DNA of 64,000 nt from Yoonia rosea (GCF_900156505.1 NZ_FTPR01000004.1:1-64000); one strand, 5' to 3'; shown: positions 18,814 through 27,974, counted from the stretch's first letter. The notes: a model not told the origin generated them from the letters alone. Made by a program: numbers and translations.

Positions 18814-19635
18814 ATGAACGCGAAATCTGTTTCCCACATCGATCTGGTCACCGCCACCGCGGTTGATGCACGCGCGGCGATCCGGTCAGGATCATATGCA
18901 GGGCACACCGCAGGTTTGGCGGCCGGTAAATTACAATGCAATCTTGCGATCTTGCCAGAACGTTATGCGCTCGATTTCTTGCGGTTTTGCCAGCGCAACC
19001 CCAAGCCTTGTCCGGTTGTCGGTGTAAGCGATACCGGCAATCCAGCGCTGCCGACGCTGGGCCAAAACATTGATATCCGCACTGATGTTTCCAAATATCG
19101 CATCTTCCGCGATGGCACGCTGGCCGATGAGGTCACCGATATCAGCGATGAATGGACTGATGATCTTGTTACGGTCGCACTGGGGTGTTCCTTTACCTTT
19201 GAGAATGCGCTCTTGCGCGCTGGCATTCCTGTGCGTCATATCGAGACAGGTTTGAATGTTCCGATGTTTCGCACCAAGATTGATCTGGTGCCGGCGGGTC
19301 GGTTTCACGGTCAAATGGTTGTCACCATGCGCCCCATTCCGGAACATCAGGTTGCCCAAGCGCATGAAATCAGTCGCCGTTTCCCTCAGGCTCATGGCGC
19401 GCCGATTGCGGTCGGCGATCCGGAAAAGATCGGGATTGCGGATCTGATGCAGCCTGATTGGGGTGATGCGGTTGAAATCAGAGCTGGCGAAGTGCCGGTT
19501 TACTGGGCCTGCGGTGTGACACCTCAGAACGTCCTGCTGGACGCCGGGCTGCCGCTCTGCATCACGCATTCGCCCGGTCATATGCTTATCGCCGATGTGG
19601 CCGAGGACGCCGAAACAACAATTCTAAAACAATAA
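18814..19635 (+). CDS. D-glutamate cyclase family / putative hydro-lyase (DUF1445, YcsI-like)
   Basis: A 273-residue protein of the DUF1445/YcsI family, with the family opening AAIRSGSYAGHTAGLAAGKL and the block VTVALGCSFTFENALLRAGI. A later segment is VPVYWACGVTPQN followed by ITHSPGHMLIADV. Bacterial members are named putative hydro-lyases. The related mammalian mitochondrial protein DGLUCY turns D-glutamate into 5-oxo-D-proline. Here the gene leads an operon with a TRAP transporter and 5-oxoprolinase subunits, as ycsI is linked with ycsF-kipI-kipA in Bacillus. A role in supplying or interconverting 5-oxoproline is inferred. The reaction of bacterial members is not settled by the sequence. 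Confidence 0.85.
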   Translation: MNAKSVSHIDLVTATAVDARAAIRSGSYAGHTAGLAAGKLQCNLAILPERYALDFLRFCQRNPKPCPVVGVSDTGNPALPTLGQNIDIRTDVSKYRIFRDGTLADEVTDISDEWTDDLVTVALGCSFTFENALLRAGIPVRHIETGLNVPMFRTKIDLVPAGRFHGQMVVTMRPIPEHQVAQAHEISRRFPQAHGAPIAVGDPEKIGIADLMQPDWGDAVEIRAGEVPVYWACGVTPQNVLLDAGLPLCITHSPGHMLIADVAEDAETTILKQ

Positions 19636-19664
19636 ACAAACGACCCAACAAGGAGACAAAAACT

Positions 19665-20696
19665 ATGAAGAAAGTCATATCCATCCTCGCGGCGACCACC
19701 GCACTCGCATCACCCGCCATAGCCGAAGATCTGTCCGTCGTCGGAAGCTGGTCCAGCCTGCCTCTGCACAACCAATATGAGGCACCCTTCTGGAGCACGA
19801 CATTGCCGGAAGCGTCGGGTGGCGGCATCAATGTTGAACTGACGACCCATAACCAGATGAGCCTCGGTCTTGGTGATATTTATCCACTGCTGGGTCAGGG
19901 CGTTTATGACGTCGCGATGACAGTGGCCGACTATGCCGTTGCCGATGCGCCTGAACTGGAAGGTCTGGATGTGCCGCTGGTTGCGCTGACTGCTGATGAG
20001 GCACGTGCAATGGTCGATGCTGCCCGCCCGATGGTCTCTGACATCTATCGCGACCGTTTCAATTCGCACGTACTTGCGATTGCGCCCTACCCACCACAGG
20101 TCGTTTTCTGCAACCACGAGATCACAAATCTGGCCGATCTTGAGGGTCTGAAGGTGCGCGCCTCTGGCCGGATGACCGCGAAGTTGCTGGAAGCACTTGG
20201 CGCGGAAGGCGTGAACGTTTCCTTCGCCGAAGTGCCGGGTGCGTTGCAGAACGGCGTTGTCGATTGTGCCGTCACAGGTGCCGGTTCGGGCTATAGCGCG
20301 GGTTGGTGGGAAGTTTCCACGCACTTGCTGCCCATTCCGCTTGGTGGTTGGGACTCGGTCGTGACTGCGATCAACCTGGATAAATGGAACAGCCTGAGTG
20401 CGGATGACCAAGCGCTGATCTCAAGCGAGATTGTCACCGGTTTTGAAGATCCGGCATGGGCCAGCGCCCAAGACGCATTGGTCAATGACATTGCCTGCCT
20501 GACAGGCAATGGTGAATGCCCATCAGGTGATGCGCGCTCCATGACCTTGGTTGAGGTGAGCGACGCAGACTTTACGCGGGCACGCGACATCCTGACAACC
20601 GAAGTTCTTCCTGAATGGGCAGAGCGCGCAGGTGGTGATTGGGCGGCCCGTTGGAATGAAAGCGTCGGCGCCGTTGTTGGTGTGACAATCAACTAA
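19665..20696 (+). CDS. TRAP transporter solute-binding protein (DctP type)
   Basis: A 343-residue periplasmic binding protein of a TRAP transporter. A signal peptide (MKKVISILAATTALASPAIA, cut before ED) is followed by the DctP fold. The segment NLADLEGLKVRASGRMTAKL holds an Arg in the place that usually binds the ligand carboxylate, and FAEVPGALQNGVVDCAVTGA is the typical following strand. Spacing to the neighbours (29 bases before, 25 after) supports one operon. Operon context suggests 5-oxoproline, D-glutamate or another small carboxylate as ligand. That is inference. Confidence 0.88.
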   Translation: MKKVISILAATTALASPAIAEDLSVVGSWSSLPLHNQYEAPFWSTTLPEASGGGINVELTTHNQMSLGLGDIYPLLGQGVYDVAMTVADYAVADAPELEGLDVPLVALTADEARAMVDAARPMVSDIYRDRFNSHVLAIAPYPPQVVFCNHEITNLADLEGLKVRASGRMTAKLLEALGAEGVNVSFAEVPGALQNGVVDCAVTGAGSGYSAGWWEVSTHLLPIPLGGWDSVVTAINLDKWNSLSADDQALISSEIVTGFEDPAWASAQDALVNDIACLTGNGECPSGDARSMTLVEVSDADFTRARDILTTEVLPEWAERAGGDWAARWNESVGAVVGVTIN

Positions 20697-20721
20697 AAGC
20701 AAAGTCAGGGGACGTGTTGAG

Positions 20722-21270
20722 ATGGAATTTAAGCTGATTCATCGTCTGCGGGTGATCAACAAAGGCGTGGCGCTGGTCGTGGGTTTCGGCCTGCTCCTGT
20801 GTGCTGCCTTTGTGCTCGTGGATATTATCATGCGCCAGATCGGCTCGTCCCTTGGCGGCACAGAAGAGATCGCGGGTTATGCGATGGCGCTCGCGACCTC
20901 TTGGGGCATGTCCTACACGCTGCTTGAGCTGGGGCATGTCCGCATTGATCTGCTGCGCACGAAATTCCAATCCTTCGGAAAGGCGCTGTTTGATGTCTTT
21001 TCGATGATCATCATGTCCGGTGTGATCATCACGATCGCCATCAAAGCATGGCCGGTTGTCGAACGGTCCATCACCAATGGATCGCGCGCGAACACGCCGC
21101 TTGAGACGCCACTGGCTTGGGTGCAGTTGCCATGGTTTGCGGGCTGGGTCTGGTTTGCGGCCATGTCCACGATCACGACGCTTTGCGCGCTTAGCTTGCT
21201 GGCCAAACGCAGACATGCCGAAACAGAAAGCATCATTGGTGCCTTCGCTGAGCAGGAGACACTGCAATGA
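20722..21270 (+). CDS. TRAP transporter small permease (DctQ type)
   Basis: A 182-residue inner-membrane protein with four hydrophobic helices, starting with GVALVVGFGLLLCAAFVLVD. The conserved region around ATSWGMSYTLLELGHVRIDL fits DctQ, where a short loop carries GHVRVD. It should pair with the following large permease, with which it overlaps by four bases (ATGA). Confidence 0.87.
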   Translation: MEFKLIHRLRVINKGVALVVGFGLLLCAAFVLVDIIMRQIGSSLGGTEEIAGYAMALATSWGMSYTLLELGHVRIDLLRTKFQSFGKALFDVFSMIIMSGVIITIAIKAWPVVERSITNGSRANTPLETPLAWVQLPWFAGWVWFAAMSTITTLCALSLLAKRRHAETESIIGAFAEQETLQ

Positions 21271-22550
21271 TCGGCTATGTGTCTATCGGCCTTTTGGGGC
21301 TGCTTGCGCTTTCCATTCCTGTCGGGATCGTCCTGTTTCTGTTGGGGTTCGGGATTGATATCTTCTTTTCCAATTTTCCCCTGACGCGTGGCCTTGGGAA
21401 TATGGTGTGGTCGTCATCAAATTCGGCTACCCTCATTGCCATCCCGTTCTTTGTACTGCTGGGTGAAATCCTTGTGCGCAGTGGTGTTGCAACGCGGACC
21501 TATGCCGCCCTTGACCGCTGGGTGTCTTGGCTGCCGGGTGGTCTGGTGCATGCCAATATCGCCACCGCGACCATGTTTTCGGCGACCTCGGGGTCATCTG
21601 TTGCGACGGCTGCCACGGTGGCGACTGTTGCCATGCCGCAGGCCGAGAAGCTGGGGTATGATCCCAAACTCTTTTCCGGTGCGATCGCTGCGGGTGGGAC
21701 GCTGGGCATTATGATACCACCGTCGATCAACCTGATCGTTTACGGGTTCCTGACACAATCCTCTATTCCGCAGCTCTTTCTTGCGGGGTTGATCCCCGGT
21801 ATTGCGCTGGCGATTGCCTTTATGGTCGTGACGGCGATTATCTGCATGATCCGGCCTGATCTGGGTGGCGTGCGCCGCACGTTTCCATTCCCGCAGATGC
21901 TGCGCGCATTGATTGACCTGATCCCGATCCTGATCCTTTTCGGCCTGATCGTGGGGTCGATCTACGGTGGCTGGGCCACCCCGACCGAGGCCGCAGCCGT
22001 TGGTGTGGCGGGCGCATTTTTGATTGCGCTGGCCTTCGGTGGTGTGTCTTGGGACATGTTGCTGCAAAGTCTGACGGGGACAGTCAAGATCACATCAATG
22101 ATCATGCTGATCGTGATTGGTGCGTCGTTCCTGAATTTCACGCTGGCCTCTGCGGGGCTCGGGCGGGAACTGACAGAATTTATGACGGGGCTTGGCTTAA
22201 CACCGCTTAAGACGATCCTTGTCGTGGTCGTGCTTTACATCGTTTTGGGGTTCTTCATTGAAACCCTGTCTCTGATGGTTGTGACCATTCCGATCATCGT
22301 GCCGCTGGTGGTTGCGCAGGGCTATGATGTGATCTGGTTCGGTATCCTGATGATTGTCCTGATCGAGATGGCCCTGATCACACCGCCAGTAGGTCTGAAT
22401 CTCTATGTTGTGCAGGGCGCGCGCAAATCGGGCAGCCTGAACGAAGTGATGCTGGGGGCCTTGCCCTATTGCCTGACCATGCTTGCGATGGCATTTCTTC
22501 TCATCGCTTTCCCAAGCATCGCACTTTTCCTTCCTAACTTCCTGCAATAA
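21267..22550 (+). CDS. TRAP transporter large permease (DctM type)
   Basis: A 427-residue sodium-coupled membrane subunit with about 12 helices. The DctM signature regions are present: VWSSSNSATLIAIPFFVLLG near the start, ATMFSATSGSSVATAATVAT, and AAGGTLGIMIPPSINLIVYG. A repeat-related segment, MALITPPVGLNLYVVQGARK, lies near the C-terminus. It completes the TRAP system with the two preceding genes and is followed after 12 bases by pxpA. Confidence 0.93.
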   Translation: MIGYVSIGLLGLLALSIPVGIVLFLLGFGIDIFFSNFPLTRGLGNMVWSSSNSATLIAIPFFVLLGEILVRSGVATRTYAALDRWVSWLPGGLVHANIATATMFSATSGSSVATAATVATVAMPQAEKLGYDPKLFSGAIAAGGTLGIMIPPSINLIVYGFLTQSSIPQLFLAGLIPGIALAIAFMVVTAIICMIRPDLGGVRRTFPFPQMLRALIDLIPILILFGLIVGSIYGGWATPTEAAAVGVAGAFLIALAFGGVSWDMLLQSLTGTVKITSMIMLIVIGASFLNFTLASAGLGRELTEFMTGLGLTPLKTILVVVVLYIVLGFFIETLSLMVVTIPIIVPLVVAQGYDVIWFGILMIVLIEMALITPPVGLNLYVVQGARKSGSLNEVMLGALPYCLTMLAMAFLLIAFPSIALFLPNFLQ

Positions 22551-22562
22551 GGGCCGGAGGCG

Positions 22563-23324
22563 ATGCAGATTGACCTGAACGCTGACCTTGGAGAAGGCTT
22601 TGGCCCGTGGTCCATGGGTGATGACAGCCAGATGATGACGCTGGTCACCTCGGCCAGTATCGCCTGCGGGGGGCATGCGGGCGATCCAGAGACGATGTAC
22701 CGGACGTTGATGCAGGCCAAGCAAAACGGGGTGAGCGTTGGCGCGCATCCGGGGTATGCGGATCGCGAAGGCTTTGGCCGCCGTGTGATCCCCATGTCAC
22801 CGGATGAGATCGGGCGGATGTGTGCCGCACAGATCGGTGCGCTGATGGGGGTCGCGGCACTGGTTGGGGTGCCTGTGACCTACGTCAAACCGCATGGGGC
22901 GCTGGGCAATCTAGCAGCGCGGGATCGTACGGTCGCAGATGCCCTTGTCGCGGCTGTGCAGAGGATTGATCCCGCATTGGCCATCCTCGCCATCTCTGGC
23001 ACTCAAAGCGAAGAGGCCGCACGGGCCGCAGGCGTGCCTGTGTTTTCGGAAATCTTTGCTGATCGCGGCTATCTTTCCTCGGGGCAGCTCGTGCCGCGCA
23101 ACCAAGAAGGTGCGATGATCCACGACGCGACGGAGGCCGCCGCGCGTTTGATGGGCTTTCTGCAAAGCGGTCTGATGCCAGTGGTGGATGGCGACCCTAT
23201 CAAACTTGCAGCGCATTCGATCTGTGTGCATGGTGACAGCCCGGGGGCTGTGGACATGACACGCACAATTTCTAACTATCTCACAGCGCAGGGTGTCGCG
23301 TTCAGACCGTTTATCGCGCCCTAA
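22563..23324 (+). CDS. pxpA: 5-oxoprolinase subunit A (LamB/YcsF family)
   Basis: A 253-residue LamB/YcsF protein, beginning MQIDLNADLGEGFGPWSMGD and containing IACGGHAGDPETM, SVGAHPGYADREGFGRR, the YVKPHGALGNLAARD segment and ICVHGDSPGAV. In Escherichia coli PxpA acts with PxpB and PxpC as an ATP-dependent 5-oxoprolinase that opens 5-oxoproline to L-glutamate. All three subunits are encoded here in a row. GGAGGC lies just before the ATG. Confidence 0.93.
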   Translation: MQIDLNADLGEGFGPWSMGDDSQMMTLVTSASIACGGHAGDPETMYRTLMQAKQNGVSVGAHPGYADREGFGRRVIPMSPDEIGRMCAAQIGALMGVAALVGVPVTYVKPHGALGNLAARDRTVADALVAAVQRIDPALAILAISGTQSEEAARAAGVPVFSEIFADRGYLSSGQLVPRNQEGAMIHDATEAAARLMGFLQSGLMPVVDGDPIKLAAHSICVHGDSPGAVDMTRTISNYLTAQGVAFRPFIAP

Positions 23325-23332
23325 GGATGCTT

Positions 23333-24022
23333 ATGGAACCTCGATTTAAACCCGTAGCTGATCATGCTTTGCTGGTGACTTTCTCTGATGCAATCAGCGA
23401 AGAGGCCCATGCGGCTGTCATTGCGCTTGATCAGGCAATCGCAGCAGATGTGCCGGATGGCGTGATTGAAACGGTGCCTGCGCTAGTCAATCTTCTGGTG
23501 TCGTTTGACCCGATCAAGACGGACCACGGTGCTGTTGAAAGCCATCTGCGGACACAGCTTGAAGGTCTGGAAAGCCAGAAGATCATTGGCGTCGAACGAC
23601 AGGTTCAGGTCTGCTACGAGGGCCCTTTCGCCCCTGATCTGGAAGCCGTTGCTGCGGCGACAGGGCTGTCGCAGGAGGCAGTCATCAACGCGCATCTTGC
23701 GGGGGATTTTCATGTTCTAATGTATGGGTTCTCGCCCGGTTACGCCTATCTGTCCGGGGTACCAGAGGCGATCCAAGTGCCGCGCAAGCCCGCCCCCGTG
23801 CGCGGTGTGCCCGCTGGTAGTGTGATTATCGCAGGGCCACAATGTCTGATTACAACGCTGACGATGCCCACAGGCTGGTCGATCATCGGGCGGTCCCCGA
23901 CTCCGATTTTCACAGGAAACCCAGACCATCCGTTCCTTTTTGATGTGGGTGATCGGGTGGTGTTTGAACGTGTTGACCTCAAAACCTATGAAGAGCTTTG
24001 CAAGGAAAAGGTCGATGGCTAG
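23333..24022 (+). CDS. pxpB: 5-oxoprolinase subunit B (KipI family)
   Basis: A 229-residue KipI/PxpB protein. It has RFKPVADHALLVTFSDAISE at the start, then VQVCYEGPFAPDLEAVA, the family hallmark MYGFSPGYAYLSGVPE and the RSPTPIFTGNPDHPFL segment. The ATG at 23333 is preferred because AAGGA lies 5 bases before it. An ATG at 23327 would add two residues. The gene starts within 10 bases of the pxpA stop and overlaps pxpC by eight bases. In Bacillus KipI also inhibits the sporulation kinase KinA. There is no reason to expect that role here. Confidence 0.92.
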   Translation: MEPRFKPVADHALLVTFSDAISEEAHAAVIALDQAIAADVPDGVIETVPALVNLLVSFDPIKTDHGAVESHLRTQLEGLESQKIIGVERQVQVCYEGPFAPDLEAVAAATGLSQEAVINAHLAGDFHVLMYGFSPGYAYLSGVPEAIQVPRKPAPVRGVPAGSVIIAGPQCLITTLTMPTGWSIIGRSPTPIFTGNPDHPFLFDVGDRVVFERVDLKTYEELCKEKVDG

Positions 24023-25016
24023 CGCAAAATTCTCTGTCTCATTTGCAGGGCCATTGGTCACAATGCAGGATGTGGGCCGTCCGGGTCACATGCGCTATGG
24101 TGTGGCGGCGTCCGGCCCGATGGATCGTCTGGCCTTTGATGCGGCCCATGCAGCACTTGGCAACAAGGCAGGCTCGAACGCGATCGAGATTTCCCTTGGT
24201 GGTCTGATGCTGCAATGCACCGAAGGATCGGTCAGCGTGGCGATCACCGGTGGTGATTTTGTCGTCGAACATGCAGGGCAAAAGACAAGTTCATGGACCA
24301 TCCTGACAATCCGCAAAGGCGAGAAGCTGGCAATCCGTGCGGGCAAGGCAGGCAGTTGGGCCTATCTGGCTTTCGCGGGTGATCTGGCGTCTGAGACATG
24401 GCTTGGAAGTCAAGCCACTCACGCATCCTCTGGCTTTGGTGGGGGTGTTGTGCAAGGCGGACAAGCGCTTGTCGTGGCTGATGCGGCTGTGCGCGAAGAG
24501 CGCGAGGGCGAGATCGCGCAGCCGGACTTTGCATCTGACGGCGCGATGCGCGTCGTGCTGGGCCCGCAGGACCAGTATTTTACAGCTGAAGCGATAGAGC
24601 ACCTTTTAAGCGCGCCTTTCGCCCTGTCAGATGCCTACGACCGGATGGGGATGCGGCTGAATGGCCCGACCCTCGAGATGGAGCGCGCTTTGTCTATCCC
24701 GTCAGAGCCGATTGTGCGTGGGGCCATTCAGGTCTCGGGCGACGGTGTGCCGACAGTTCTTCTCGCGGATCATCAAACAACGGGCGGCTATCCAAAGATA
24801 GCGACTGTGATTTCATGTGACACAGACCGGCTGACCCAGCTGCGCGCGGGTCAGAAGATTCGTTTTGCGTCAGTCTCAACGCAGCAGGCCGTTGATGCGG
24901 CACGCGATTACGCAGAGCGAAAGGCGCAATACCTCGCGCAGATTTCGATCGCGCGAGGTACCTTGGCACAAAGACTGATGCGCGAAAATCTGATCCACGC
25001 CTGGGCGGACGATTAA
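24015..25016 (+). CDS. pxpC: 5-oxoprolinase subunit C (KipA, biotin-dependent carboxylase-like)
   Basis: A 333-residue KipA/PxpC protein. Typical features are MQDVGRPGHMRYGVAASGPM, the following ALGNKAGSNAIEISLGG segment, VVLGPQDQYFT, SDAYDRMGMRLNGP and VLLADHQTTGGYPKIATV. It is the last gene of the operon. Only 21 bases separate it from the end of the convergent ettA gene, and I see no intrinsic terminator there. Confidence 0.93.
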   Translation: MASAKFSVSFAGPLVTMQDVGRPGHMRYGVAASGPMDRLAFDAAHAALGNKAGSNAIEISLGGLMLQCTEGSVSVAITGGDFVVEHAGQKTSSWTILTIRKGEKLAIRAGKAGSWAYLAFAGDLASETWLGSQATHASSGFGGGVVQGGQALVVADAAVREEREGEIAQPDFASDGAMRVVLGPQDQYFTAEAIEHLLSAPFALSDAYDRMGMRLNGPTLEMERALSIPSEPIVRGAIQVSGDGVPTVLLADHQTTGGYPKIATVISCDTDRLTQLRAGQKIRFASVSTQQAVDAARDYAERKAQYLAQISIARGTLAQRLMRENLIHAWADD

Positions 25017-25037
25017 CGCGGCATCAATCGGGCGGCT

Positions 25038-26693
25038 TTAGCGCACGAATTTCTTATGCTTCATCCGCTTCGGCTCAAGCGCATCTGCGCCCAACCGTGC
25101 CTTCTTGTCTTCTTCGTAGTCGGTAAACGCGCCTTGGAACCACTCCACATGGGCGTCGCCCTCGAAGGCAAGGATATGCGTGCAAATCCGGTCAAGGAAG
25201 AAGCGGTCGTGGCTGATCACCACGGCGCAGCCCGCGAAATCGACCAACGCGTCTTCGAGCGCGCGGAGCGTTTCCACGTCCAGATCGTTGGTTGGTTCGT
25301 CAAGCAGCAGGACGTTGCCGCCTGATTTCAGCAGCTTGGCCATATGCACGCGGTTGCGTTCACCGCCCGACAAGAGCCCTACCTTCTTTTGCTGGTCCCC
25401 GCCTTTGAAGTTGAAGGCCGAGCAATAGGCGCGGCTGTTCATCGAGGCATCGCCAAGTTCAATAATCTCTGCGCCGCCTGTGATTTCTTCCCAAACCGTG
25501 CTGTCAGGGTTCAGCGCGTCACGCGACTGGTCGACGTAAGACAGTTTGACGGTTTCGCCATATTCAACGGTGCCCTCATCAGGCTGGGCCTGACCGGTCA
25601 GCATCGAGAACAGCGTGGATTTACCTGCACCGTTCGGGCCGATCACGCCGACGATCCCGCCGGGGGGCAGATCAAAGCTGAGGCCTTCGATCAAGAGCTT
25701 GTCGCCCATGGCCTTTTTCAGACCATCCACCGCAATCACTTTGGATCCGAGCCGTGGACCGTTGGGGATGATGATCTGGGCGCGGCCCATTTTCTCGCGC
25801 TCGGACTGGTTGGCCATTTCGTTATAGGCCGCGATCCGTGCCTTGGATTTCGCCTGCCGCGCTTTAGCACCTTGGCGCATCCATTCCAGTTCGCGTTGCA
25901 GGGTGCGTTGCTTGGATTTGTCGTCCTTTGCTTCGCGCTCCAGCCGCTTGGCTTTGGCCTCAAGCCAGCTTGAATAGTTGCCTTCATGCGGAATGCCAGA
26001 GCCGCGGTCGAGTTCCAGAATCCAGCCGGTGATCGCATCAAGGAAATAACGGTCGTGGGTGACGATGAGGATCGTGCCTTTGTAGTCAATCAGGTGCTGT
26101 TGCAGCCATGCGATGGTTTCCGCGTCAAGGTGGTTGGTCGGTTCGTCGAGCAGCAGCATATCAGGTGCGTCCAGCAAGAGCTGGCAAAGTGCGACACGGC
26201 GCTTTTCACCGCCTGAAAGTGTGGTGACGTCTGCATCATCGGGTGGGCAGCGCAGGGCCTCCATCGAGATATCAATCTGCGCGTCCAGATCCCAGAGGTT
26301 CTGGCTGTCGATTTCATCCTGAAGCCGGGCCATTTCGTCGGCGGTTTCTTCCGAGTAGTTCATGGCAACTTCGTTGTAGCGATCAAGAATCGCCTTCTTG
26401 TCGGCCACGCCCAGCATCACGTTTTCACGCACGGTCAGGTTCGGATCAAGTTCGGGCTCTTGCGGCAGGTACCCCACACGCGCGCCTTCGGCGGCCCACG
26501 CCTCACCGCTGAATTCCTTGTCCTGACCGGCCATAATCCGCATCAGTGTCGATTTACCGGTGCCGTTGACACCGACGACGCCGATTTTCACGCCAGGCAG
26601 AAAGTTCAGGCGGATATTTTCAAAAACCTTTTTCCCGCCAGGATAGGTTTTGGACACGCCGTCCATGAAATAGACGAATTGATTGGCAGCCAT
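25038..26693 (-). CDS. ettA: Energy-dependent translational throttle protein EttA (ABC-F ATPase)
   Basis: A 551-residue ABC-F protein with two ATPase domains and no membrane part. It binds the ribosomal E site and gates the first elongation step according to energy charge. Domain 1 carries GVVGVNGTGKSTLMRIMAG and TLSGGEKRRVALC, with DMLLLDEPTNHLD. The linker includes KQRTLQRELEWMRQGAKARQ. Domain 2 has GPNGAGKSTLFSMLTG and LLSGGERNRVHMA. Length and the opening VYFMDGVSKTYPGGKKVFEN match EttA rather than Uup or YheS. The ATG at 26693 follows GGAGCG. Confidence 0.94.
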   Translation of the reverse strand: MAANQFVYFMDGVSKTYPGGKKVFENIRLNFLPGVKIGVVGVNGTGKSTLMRIMAGQDKEFSGEAWAAEGARVGYLPQEPELDPNLTVRENVMLGVADKKAILDRYNEVAMNYSEETADEMARLQDEIDSQNLWDLDAQIDISMEALRCPPDDADVTTLSGGEKRRVALCQLLLDAPDMLLLDEPTNHLDAETIAWLQQHLIDYKGTILIVTHDRYFLDAITGWILELDRGSGIPHEGNYSSWLEAKAKRLEREAKDDKSKQRTLQRELEWMRQGAKARQAKSKARIAAYNEMANQSEREKMGRAQIIIPNGPRLGSKVIAVDGLKKAMGDKLLIEGLSFDLPPGGIVGVIGPNGAGKSTLFSMLTGQAQPDEGTVEYGETVKLSYVDQSRDALNPDSTVWEEITGGAEIIELGDASMNSRAYCSAFNFKGGDQQKKVGLLSGGERNRVHMAKLLKSGGNVLLLDEPTNDLDVETLRALEDALVDFAGCAVVISHDRFFLDRICTHILAFEGDAHVEWFQGAFTDYEEDKKARLGADALEPKRMKHKKFVR

Positions 26694-27011
26694 TGGGGAC
26701 GCTCCGATAAAGTCAGGGTTCCGCCTTAGATAACCATGCAAAGGGGCAGGGGCAATGCAAAGGACGCCATGATTTATCTTCATCGTCTGCCCTGTGTCAG
26801 TGAACCTGACCGCATGTCTTGTGGGGGGCATAACCAAGCGGGCCGAGGACATCAGCGAAACGCAGGATCCGGCTTTACCGGTCTCGGATGAAGCCTTGGT
26901 CGTTGGGGTGTTTCAGAAGCGCTGTGCGTTGTGGAAGACGTTGACCGGGATCGCCCACAGTCACCTATGGCCGAGAAAAAAGCCCCGCAAGAGCGGGGCC
27001 TTTGGTGGTGA
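26694..27011. other. 318-base intergenic region, ettA upstream side
   Basis: This stretch holds the promoter side of ettA and, at its right end, the terminator of the PilJ-domain gene. A plus-strand open frame (26794-27222) crosses into the PilJ gene but resembles no protein family I know and has no clear ribosome binding site. I see no RNA gene here. Confidence 0.5.
26976..26999 (-). terminator. Rho-independent terminator of the PilJ-domain gene
   Basis: On the minus strand GCCCCGC and GCGGGGC (26999-26982) flank a 4-base loop and are followed by six T. It lies 13 bases after the stop codon of the PilJ-domain gene. Confidence 0.88.
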
Positions 27012-27974
27012 TCAAAGCGACAGTTTGGATGCTTCCGAAATGAGCCCCACAGCCCTGTTCATATTGCCGGTCATGAGGTTAGCTGTCAGAAAGGCGACCC
27101 CCAGTTGCCCCGGATCGAGGGTTCTGCCGGCTGCGATTTCTGCAATCAGGGGGGACAACGTCTCCATATTTCCGGCAACAACAGTCAAGCCATCCGCGAT
27201 ATCGTTGTTCTTGGCCTGCTGAATGCCAGCCTCGGGCAGGCCGAAACGCAAGGCATAGAGCGTGTTCCTGAAAATCTCGTCGGTCGCCACCAAATCGGCG
27301 CTGCTGGGTTCGACATTCACGCCAGAGGCAATCAGACAGATGTTCTTGGAAATACGTTGCGCAAGCATGCGCTGCCGTCCTGCAAGATCAATTGCGATCG
27401 CGTCGCTCTGCAAAACAGAAGTTTGGCTCGCGTATTGGCCGGTTATCTGCACCACCAACCGTTGGGCAATCTCCAGCAAAGGCGCGCTTTGATCAGCGAT
27501 TGCGGTGATGTCGGCGACAGACCCGTCGCCGGCCTCGACCTTATCTGCCAGTACGGAGATGGGACCCCATAGTTCACGGAGCTTTGCGATACCTGCCAGC
27601 GTCTTGCGGTGCTCTTCGACACCAATGATGCCAAGGTCTGGATTTCCGAATTCAAGCGCGTCGGTGATCAGTGCAAACTCTGCGGTGGCGGTCGCCAAAG
27701 TGTCGCGGCTTGCCTGTGTTTCGACCCCGGCCTGCAAATAGCATGATGCCGCGACAATGCGTTGGCTAAGCATGCGCAGTTTACCCGAGAAGTCGATGCG
27801 CTCGCTTGATCCGTTGTCTTCTACAAACTGTGCGGGTTGGATCAGGCCGGACAAAGCAGAGGCTTGGTTATCGGCGTGAACCGATGTCGAAAACGCAAGG
27901 CTTGTCACAGTTGCCGTCAGGATTGATTTGATGATGCGGGAAAAAAAGACGTCGTTCGTCGTTATACAGGTCAT
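27012..27974 (-). CDS. Exported protein with two PilJ/NarX-like sensory domains
   Basis: A 320-residue protein with a signal peptide (cleavage after SVHA near residue 34). The rest carries two copies of the type IV pili methyl-accepting chemotaxis N-terminal (PilJ) domain. Each copy has the hallmark of that family: SGKLRMLSQRIVAASC near residue 63 and AGRQRMLAQRISKNIC near residue 200. The related NarX P-box (GxxRMLSQR) binds nitrate/nitrite. There is no transmembrane helix after the signal, no HAMP domain and no methyl-accepting or kinase domain, so this is a free periplasmic sensory module. A partner receptor is not encoded nearby. GGAG lies 8 bases before the start. Confidence 0.75.
   Translation of the reverse strand: MTCITTNDVFFSRIIKSILTATVTSLAFSTSVHADNQASALSGLIQPAQFVEDNGSSERIDFSGKLRMLSQRIVAASCYLQAGVETQASRDTLATATAEFALITDALEFGNPDLGIIGVEEHRKTLAGIAKLRELWGPISVLADKVEAGDGSVADITAIADQSAPLLEIAQRLVVQITGQYASQTSVLQSDAIAIDLAGRQRMLAQRISKNICLIASGVNVEPSSADLVATDEIFRNTLYALRFGLPEAGIQQAKNNDIADGLTVVAGNMETLSPLIAEIAAGRTLDPGQLGVAFLTANLMTGNMNRAVGLISEASKLSL

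Noticed and set aside
26794..27222. 142-codon plus-strand frame between ettA and the PilJ-domain gene
   Set aside because: Nearly half of it overlaps the PilJ gene in antisense, it runs through that gene's terminator, and the translation resembles nothing known.
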